Shown here: in pieces, positions 31,713 through 36,776 of the stretch | How the letters are laid out: each line of letters opens with the position of its first letter | How positions within the stretch are numbered: the first letter of the stretch is position 1 | Origin: Motiliproteus sp048265065 | Lineage (GTDB): Bacteria; Pseudomonadota; Gammaproteobacteria; Pseudomonadales; Balneatricaceae | Reading direction: 5' to 3' | Assembly (NCBI GenBank): GCA_048265065.1 | Contig: JBLXCH010000024.1 | Location: 1-36,776 of the forward strand | Length of the DNA: 36,776 nucleotides | Made by a program: the position numbers and the translations under genes | The notes under the pieces: generated by a model | Seen by the model: only the letters and a program-made list of their open reading frames with translations | The model's database searches: none | Told to the model about the DNA's origin: nothing

Positions 31713-33483
31713 TAGAGTGAACTCCCTGTTCAGAGGTGTATTTAAAGGTCAGCTTTTGTTTTTCATCATGGTATGTCAGCGCCAAAACCACAGCACAATT
31801 TGGCTGGATAATATTCTGGAACTTAATCGCTTCTAGATGACTGAATTGTCCTTGGGTGGAAAACAAACGTTGGCCAATGGCCTGTGCCCAGTGAATCTGG
31901 GTGATACCTGGCAAAATGGGGTTTTGATCGAAATGACCATCGAAATAAATCAAGTCTGGAGGGATTTGACAGTGTACTTCGGCATGTAAGTTCTCTACAT
32001 ACTCGGAAGTAATAATTGGCCACTCTTTCTCAACTTGTTGCCTATTCCGACTTTCTTCAGGCTTTTCATTTTCTTCAAACTGTCTATTTTCATCAAACAT
32101 GGCTTTCAGTATTTTTATCGGAAGTTTACCTTGTGAGTTTACAGGCATTGCCTCAACAAATCGCCAACGTCGCGGCAACACTACACGCTCAAAATGTGAA
32201 GCAACGAACGCTTTTAGTCGCATGCTAAGACTGCGCTTACCGATATTTTGCAGTAACAACTGACCGTTTGGAGTAAGTTCGATCACACAAACCACCTCGT
32301 CCCTCTGACGCTTAATCACTAGCGCTTTCACCTCTTGAACTAATGAGTGCGCTTGTAAACGCTGCTCCATTGCCGTCAAGGAAATGCGCTTTCCTTCCAC
32401 CTTAGCTATTTGATCAGAACGGCCGTGCAATTCAAAAAAAACATCATCGATAAAAGTCACTCTATCCGGGACACGTATTGAGCCAAACGCGGGGCCACGG
32501 ACACGTATGGCATCGTCACTTTCTTTAACGATCTGAACACCAGCGAACGCACGCCATAACGCATTACTTGATGAAAGATGCTGGATTCGCCAAGCGATGG
32601 CCCCTGTTTCTGAACTACCATAGATTTCATAAACTGGTGCACGGAGTAACTCGGTCACTTCCAAGCTGCTTTCTCGTTTTAATGGTGCCGCTGCTGTAAA
32701 CACATTAATGCAGCAACCTTCATTCGCTGGCCATTCCATGCTGGGGCCTAAACGACCCAGGTGCGCAGGACTCGAGACCAAGGTAAAGGGCCTAGCGTTT
32801 GCTGCCTCAAGGGCTAATTCTTCCAGAAACTCAGATAGCTCATCAGCAAAAACTCGTGAGCTACAAAACGGCCAAAGCAGCCTAAAAATCATTCCATAAG
32901 CGTGATGATGAGTCACGGTAGAAAGGACAAAACTATGAGGTTCACTAGGCCACTGCTGCTCCAACATAGCCATTTCGTCATTAAGCTGGGTCAATGTTTT
33001 TTGGATACTTTTAGGCTCACCTGTCGAACCTGAGGTATATATCTCTACGGCAACAAAATCAGTCGCCATTTCAACAAAGCAAGGAGGTCTTAAAACGTTT
33101 TCTTTTATGGAGTTTGGATCTGAGACTAACGTTGGAGATGAAGGTGTCGGCAGAATAACTTCAGACAAGTCAAAGTCACCAATAAAACCATCAACCTCTG
33201 AGTGCAACCGTTGTACTGTACCTCGTTGGTTATCATTCGGTACACAAACAGTCTTTTTCAGCTGCCAAAGCGCTAAACTTATAGAAAGAAATTCGACACT
33301 GCTTTCGCTATACACCGCAAAACGTTGTCCCGCTAACGGTGCGAGTTTATCGGTCCATTCACAGACCCGGACGAAAAGTTGATGCCCTGTAAACAACTCA
33401 CCATTATTAATGGCTACAGCGCGCGACCGGTCTTGGTTCAACCATTGCTGTAACGGGGTAAAAAAACTCAAGGCATCCGACAT
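31690..33483 (-). CDS. apeHI: Aryl-ACP ligase fused to hotdog dehydratase (ApeH-ApeI fusion)
   Basis: A 597-aa two-domain protein. Residues 1-460 are an adenylating enzyme: P-loop YTSGSTGEPK (149-158), EIYGSSETG (about 286-294), ELHGRSDQIAKVEGKRISL (about 352-368) and catalytic Lys453 in PVNSQGKLPIKIL. It would adenylate an aryl acid (4-hydroxybenzoate type in studied APE systems) and load it on an ACP. After a Glu-rich linker (about 465-487), residues 488-597 form a FabZ-like dehydratase domain with YFDGHFDQNPILPG (His517) and HLEAIKFQNIIQP. In other APE systems ApeH and ApeI are discussed as separate proteins; here they are one chain, which brings starter loading and dehydration together. 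Its start is one base from the apeG stop. Confidence 0.9.
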   Translation of the reverse strand: MSDALSFFTPLQQWLNQDRSRAVAINNGELFTGHQLFVRVCEWTDKLAPLAGQRFAVYSESSVEFLSISLALWQLKKTVCVPNDNQRGTVQRLHSEVDGFIGDFDLSEVILPTPSSPTLVSDPNSIKENVLRPPCFVEMATDFVAVEIYTSGSTGEPKSIQKTLTQLNDEMAMLEQQWPSEPHSFVLSTVTHHHAYGMIFRLLWPFCSSRVFADELSEFLEELALEAANARPFTLVSSPAHLGRLGPSMEWPANEGCCINVFTAAAPLKRESSLEVTELLRAPVYEIYGSSETGAIAWRIQHLSSSNALWRAFAGVQIVKESDDAIRVRGPAFGSIRVPDRVTFIDDVFFELHGRSDQIAKVEGKRISLTAMEQRLQAHSLVQEVKALVIKRQRDEVVCVIELTPNGQLLLQNIGKRSLSMRLKAFVASHFERVVLPRRWRFVEAMPVNSQGKLPIKILKAMFDENRQFEENEKPEESRNRQQVEKEWPIITSEYVENLHAEVHCQIPPDLIYFDGHFDQNPILPGITQIHWAQAIGQRLFSTQGQFSHLEAIKFQNIIQPNCAVVLALTYHDEKQKLTFKYTSEQGVHSSGRICFQ

Positions 33484-33484
33484 A

Positions 33485-34027
33485 CTAGTTGCGCATCACT
33501 CTTTGCCGAACTAGCCACTCGCCTCCAGCCAGTACACCGATCAATATATAAGATAAGCAACCGTTATACAGCAACCACAGTTCGCTACTACCCCAAACCG
33601 CTGTATAGAGCGCAACGGTACCATTAGCCAAGAAAAACAACGCCCACACTAGCGTCACTTGTCGCATATAACGGATAGACTGTGGCGTAGTCTCTGATTT
33701 TGCGAGCTTGGCAATCCGCTCTACCATTGTCGGGGGGTATAACAAGCTGCCGGCAAACACTAGCAGGAAGCCAGCATTCATCATCACTGGATAAAACTTC
33801 AGCCCTAGCTGCTCACCCCAAAGCAACATAGTTAAGACAACACCTAACACGGCAACTATAAGAACGTTTCGTTCGCTGGCACTAATGCCTGACAAGCAAC
33901 GAAAGACAACCATACCTACGATGACAGCTAACATAGGCCAACTATTAGGTAGCTGTAATCCCCAATAAACCCAAAAGGGATAGGCAAGAGACAACCCAAT
34001 TGCTGACCATTTTAGCCACAGCTTCAT
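33485..34027 (-). CDS. apeG: Integral membrane protein ApeG-like (COG4648 type)
   Basis: A 180-aa hydrophobic protein with about five or six helices (for example IGLSLAYPFWVYWGL, MLAVIVGMVVFRCLSGI, NVLIVAVLGVVLTMLLW) and short loops containing YPPTMVERIAKLAKSETTP. Proteins of this kind sit between the ACP genes and the ligase gene in APE clusters. Function unknown; it may place the soluble biosynthetic enzymes at the membrane or help in lipid flipping. It begins 6 bp after the second ACP and ends one base before the ligase-dehydratase start, so it is tightly co-translated. Confidence 0.82.
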   Translation of the reverse strand: MKLWLKWSAIGLSLAYPFWVYWGLQLPNSWPMLAVIVGMVVFRCLSGISASERNVLIVAVLGVVLTMLLWGEQLGLKFYPVMMNAGFLLVFAGSLLYPPTMVERIAKLAKSETTPQSIRYMRQVTLVWALFFLANGTVALYTAVWGSSELWLLYNGCLSYILIGVLAGGEWLVRQRVMRN

Positions 34028-34033
34028 GTTTGG

Positions 34034-34291
34034 TTAGAGTAATTTTTCAACTTCATTCACAACGTCTTGAACCGTTCTGACGGATTTGAAGTCTTCAGGT
34101 TTGATCTTTTTCCCTGTCCATTTTTTAATTTCTACAACGAGATCAACCGCATCAATGCTATCGATATCAAGATCTTGATAGAGGCGGGATTCAGGCGTGA
34201 TGTTAGAGGTGTCCACTTCAAAAAGTTCTTCAAAAATTGTGACAACCTTGTCGTAAATTGCTTGCTGATTACTCATAACTTCATTACTCAA
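34034..34291 (-). CDS. apeF: Acyl carrier protein ApeF-like
   Basis: An 85-aa acyl carrier protein with the 4'-phosphopantetheine attachment Ser in DLDIDSIDAVDLV. It is acidic and of ordinary ACP length. It lies directly after the first ACP with a four-base overlap (34288-34291) and before apeG. In the characterised APE pathway one ACP (ApeE) carries the aryl starter and growing chain and the second (ApeF) has a related role; which of these two does which is inferred from gene order only. Activation would come from the phosphopantetheinyl transferase encoded divergently at the right end. Confidence 0.92.
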   Translation of the reverse strand: MSNEVMSNQQAIYDKVVTIFEELFEVDTSNITPESRLYQDLDIDSIDAVDLVVEIKKWTGKKIKPEDFKSVRTVQDVVNEVEKLL

Positions 34292-34545
34292 GACTGGTGT
34301 GATTCAACTAATGCAACCAACGCATTAACACTGCTGAAATGCTGACGAGTTCCATCTTCTTCAGCTTTGAGTTTGATGCCATAGCGTTTTTGTAAGGCGA
34401 GACCTATTTCCAATGCATCGATAGAGTCTAACCCCAAACCATCGACAAACAGTGGGGCATCATCAACGATTTCATCAGCGTCGATATCCTCAAGGTCAAG
34501 GGCCTCAATAATCATTGTTTTGATATCATGATGCAGGCTGCTCAT
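34288..34545 (-). CDS. apeE: Acyl carrier protein ApeE-like
   Basis: An 85-aa acyl carrier protein with attachment Ser in DGLGLDSIDALEIG. It differs clearly from the other ACP of this operon: its C-terminal half is more basic (LQKRYGIKLKAEEDG) and includes a DGTRQHFSSV loop, so the two carriers are not recent duplicates. The start overlaps the acyltransferase stop by 20 bases. By order this is the ApeE-type carrier that would accept the aryl starter from the ligase. Confidence 0.92.
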   Translation of the reverse strand: MSSLHHDIKTMIIEALDLEDIDADEIVDDAPLFVDGLGLDSIDALEIGLALQKRYGIKLKAEEDGTRQHFSSVNALVALVESHQS

Positions 34546-35308
34546 AACCAGTCAGTTCCTTATTAAAGTAAGTACATAAATCTTTGGTGAGTTGTCTTGC
34601 TGCCATTGAAGGGTTATCCGCACAAACGTAAGGTTCGATAGGAATCACATCACGCACTTCAATATTCAGCTGCACACGTTTAGCTGGCACATGATACCAA
34701 CGATGATGCTTAGTAAGAGTGGTCGGTGTGCATTCTATCAGTACGGGAGTCATATCTGCACCGGCACGAATAGCAATATTGGCAGCACCTCGCTTCAGTT
34801 GAATTGGCTGATTTGGTGTAGTTCGCGTCCCCTCAGGAAAAACAATCAGCGCGTCGCCGCTTGCAAATGCTTCCGCAGCCGCAGTAATCACACTATCTGC
34901 TGAGTCATTAATGATATATCCAGTAGCACGAACAGGACCACGCGTAAAAAAGTTTTTCAACAATCCACTTTTTACAACACAATTCGCATTAGGCACGAAA
35001 GCAATCAGGAAGATCACATCGATAAGCGAAGGATGGTTAGATAAAATCAGTTTAGCTCCCTCGAGCTTTTCGAGGTTCGACACCTTGTAATCAAGGATAC
35101 CTAGCCCTTTCATCATCGATACATACAAGCGAAATGCATGATGGACTAGCTTCCTCGCCCGTCGTTGACGGGCTAATGTTTCCCCGGGCAACACCCTTAA
35201 AATCAACATAACAATCGGAATCAAAAGGCCTCCTAGCCCAAAAACCGCGAACGAAAACACCGTTCCTATGCAGCGCCACCCTTTATCCATCAAGGTTATC
35301 AACTTCAT
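34526..35308 (-). CDS. apeD: 1-acyl-sn-glycerol-3-phosphate acyltransferase-like ApeD
   Basis: A 260-aa membrane-associated acyltransferase of the PlsC family. The catalytic HX4D motif is in SNHPSLIDVIFL near residue 90, and FPEGTRT near residue 155 is the second block of the family. An N-terminal hydrophobic segment (FSFAVFGLGGLLIPIVMLILRVL) anchors it. PlsC enzymes acylate lysophosphatidate; the cluster copy is thought to build the lipid part of the aryl polyene lipid. It overlaps apeC by four bases and the first ACP by 20 bases. Confidence 0.92.
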   Translation of the reverse strand: MKLITLMDKGWRCIGTVFSFAVFGLGGLLIPIVMLILRVLPGETLARQRRARKLVHHAFRLYVSMMKGLGILDYKVSNLEKLEGAKLILSNHPSLIDVIFLIAFVPNANCVVKSGLLKNFFTRGPVRATGYIINDSADSVITAAAEAFASGDALIVFPEGTRTTPNQPIQLKRGAANIAIRAGADMTPVLIECTPTTLTKHHRWYHVPAKRVQLNIEVRDVIPIEPYVCADNPSMAARQLTKDLCTYFNKELTGYEQPAS

Positions 35309-36075
35309 GCATCAGCCACTTTAAGCGACCACCTACAATTATTCATGGTCAAAGACATTGCTTTTCTTGATCCTACTAATACGCTCAGTAGTGCGTTTAT
35401 GTCTTCCTGTTCAGTTTCGCATGTTTCGATAGCAGTGGTTTGATCTGCACTACTAGCAGGACACTCAACAGGCTCATCTAAATCTAGTTGTTCTAATGAC
35501 AAGCATTGACCTTCATTATTTGAAAGCAGCATTGCTATCGCAAAAGGGAAGGACAACGCCGTCGAGCCATCATCTATGAGCTCAGGTAATGGGGCATCAA
35601 AAAATACACAGAGGACTTCATCATGCTCTTGCAGCAAGCCTAAAGCCTCCACCAAGCCGTTAACTACCATGCCCTGCTCTGGCGCAATGGATGTAACAGC
35701 GCTGGTATCTTTGCGGGCAATGGATAACAAACCACTAATCGCATTATGAACCGCTAGGCTAAAATCCGTTGGTGATACAGGAAGATCTTGACCAAGGTCT
35801 TTTTGTAACGATAAAGACAATTGGGCGTCAGCATGCTTCGACACAAATACACTAGGAATTTGCTGATCTATTTCAAGAAGCGGTATTGCAGCACCAATCA
35901 CACAACGCCCCGCTAGATTAAACCGACGGCGAAGCATTGGTGGTATTTGCTTTATAGCTGCACTAGCATCGTTTATATCGATGACGGAAGGATGATCAGC
36001 AGAACATTGCCAGGCACGATTACTACCGAGCTCCGGCGTGACAGCCTTCCATGACTTAAGCCTGAGCGTTAACAC
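35305..36075 (-). CDS. apeC: Chain-length-factor-like truncated ketosynthase ApeC
   Basis: A 256-aa protein of the ketoacyl-synt_2 (N-terminal ketosynthase-like) type, much shorter than a full KS (about 400 aa) but usual for this gene in APE clusters. The segment SPTDFSLAVHNAISGLLSIARK is the position of the KS active-site region, but no catalytic Cys is present there and the His residues of a full KS are missing. It should therefore be the non-catalytic partner of ApeO, as the KS-CLF pair in other APE systems. It starts with GTG and is the first gene of the operon, 46 bp from the divergent transferase gene. Confidence 0.85.
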   Translation of the reverse strand: MLTLRLKSWKAVTPELGSNRAWQCSADHPSVIDINDASAAIKQIPPMLRRRFNLAGRCVIGAAIPLLEIDQQIPSVFVSKHADAQLSLSLQKDLGQDLPVSPTDFSLAVHNAISGLLSIARKDTSAVTSIAPEQGMVVNGLVEALGLLQEHDEVLCVFFDAPLPELIDDGSTALSFPFAIAMLLSNNEGQCLSLEQLDLDEPVECPASSADQTTAIETCETEQEDINALLSVLVGSRKAMSLTMNNCRWSLKVADA

Positions 36076-36076
36076 A

Positions 36077-36087
36077 GGGGTTACCCC
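36077..36087. promoter_or_regulatory. Short palindrome in the divergent apeC / transferase gap
   Basis: GGGGT-T-ACCCC is an 11-bp inverted repeat in the 46-bp gap between the apeC start and the divergent gene. It could be an operator half-site or chance; no -35/-10 pair was clear. The shared promoter region of the operon must be in or near this gap. Confidence 0.25.
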
Positions 36088-36121
36088 ATAAGAATTTCAA
36101 CGTAAGATGGCCTGCGAGTAT

Positions 36122-36776
36122 ATGTTTCCAGCCAAAAAATACAAGATGAAGACGACACTTACCGTTTACTGCATAAACAACCGTATTAATCCTATGGATA
36201 AAGACGCAGCGACAAAGCTCTTAAGCACATCGGAACAAGCACGACATAACAACACCCAACACCCTCGAAAATTAGCCGAGTATTTACAAAGCCGCTACGC
36301 ATTAAGAAAAGTATTAAGCCAACGGTTTACTCAGCCTATTCAATACTGGGATATTCAAGAACAGTCTGGTGACAAGCCTTATATTGCCAACCTTCCTCAG
36401 CCGCTAGAATTTAGTATCAGTCACTCCAAAGATTTAATTGTCATATCCATCGCCGATTTTCGCCATGGGATTGATATTGAAAACAACAAGACACGAGACT
36501 TTAGCCGCTTAGCTCACCACGCGTTTAATGAAAAAGAAATAAGGCTGATGCACAGTTACCCTGAGGGTATTCAGAAAGGTTTTTATACTATTTGGTGCGC
36601 TAAAGAGGCATGGTTTAAAAGCATTCCCTCTCTACAGCAACCACGCAGCATGAACCACTTACCTCCTATTCATTCAATCAACACCAATAACACTACCCGC
36701 TTACAAGACTGGAATTTGCTACCTAGGTATCTACAGTCATGGGCTTTAATATTTTCCGATGAGTATATGCAAACCA
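36122..36776 (+). CDS. 4'-phosphopantetheinyl transferase (Sfp type), partial at right end
   Basis: The frame is open from 36107 to the window end; candidate starts are 36107, 36122 and 36146 (MKTTLTVYC), the last matching usual family length best. The product has the Sfp/AcpT features: LQSRYALRKVL, the KPYIAN-like substrate loop, FSISHSKD, Mg-binding GIDIE (Asp and Glu), and WCAKEAWFK (WxxKEA). It transfers phosphopantetheine from CoA to carrier proteins and is divergent from the APE operon, so it should activate the two ACPs. The C-terminus lies outside the window. No strong ribosome site settles the start. Confidence 0.9.
   Translation, partial: MFPAKKYKMKTTLTVYCINNRINPMDKDAATKLLSTSEQARHNNTQHPRKLAEYLQSRYALRKVLSQRFTQPIQYWDIQEQSGDKPYIANLPQPLEFSISHSKDLIVISIADFRHGIDIENNKTRDFSRLAHHAFNEKEIRLMHSYPEGIQKGFYTIWCAKEAWFKSIPSLQQPRSMNHLPPIHSINTNNTTRLQDWNLLPRYLQSWALIFSDEYMQT

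Overview
The window looks like a chromosomal stretch from a marine-type gammaproteobacterium. Pointers are a YqcD-type QueF, a YadG/YadH-like ABC exporter, the ycjX-ycjF pair, Gly/Glu tRNAs in tandem, and a complete aryl polyene (APE) pigment cluster of the kind known from Gammaproteobacteria. The order (perhaps Oceanospirillales) is only a guess. No transposase, integrase, phage gene or CRISPR array was seen. The sequence is a scaffold: exactly 100 N at 6713-6812 are flanked by a perfect 77-bp direct repeat, which looks like two overlapping contig ends rather than biology.

Left part (1-9422). On the minus strand: the start of a HAD phosphatase, queF, and an ABC-2 exporter (permease plus ATPase). 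Then come a PA2817-like small protein, two identical tRNA-Glu/tRNA-Gly pairs behind a strong promoter, a membrane-anchored protein of unknown function, and a very large plus-strand gene (5463-9422). That gene joins two VanZ-like membrane units, an OafA-type acyltransferase-3 domain, and, after one more membrane helix, a PHP metallophosphoesterase domain. It is the most unusual single protein here.

Middle (9423-20030). A GFA-fold zinc protein is followed by a plus-strand group: a small Arg-rich ORF, ycjX, ycjF, a DUF3750 lipoprotein and small membrane proteins. Next is a cobalamin riboswitch controlling a solitary CbiM-type permease, then a two-helix membrane protein overlapping a VOC protein. 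On the minus strand a periplasmic sugar-type binding protein overlaps a hybrid histidine kinase with two PAS domains, resembling LuxP/LuxQ or TorT/TorS sensing pairs.

Right part (20031-36776). This is a dense minus-strand operon of about 16 kb, read from 36075 down to a terminator near 19980. It matches the APE cluster in gene order: apeC (chain-length factor), apeD (acyltransferase), apeE and apeF (ACPs), apeG (membrane), apeH fused to apeI (aryl-ACP ligase plus dehydratase), glycosyltransferase and LpxL-like acyltransferase (together ApeJ-like), apeK (thioesterase), apeL (LolA-like), apeM (MMPL exporter), apeN (DUF3261 lipoprotein), apeO (KS), apeP (dehydratase), apeQ (KR), apeR (KS). Three extra genes follow: a secreted HEAT-like protein, a SAM methyltransferase and a lipoprotein. 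A divergent phosphopantetheinyl transferase, cut by the window end, would activate the ACPs. Together these genes should activate an aryl acid (4-hydroxybenzoate type), extend it to a conjugated polyene on ACPs, attach it to a glycolipid and move it to the outer membrane.
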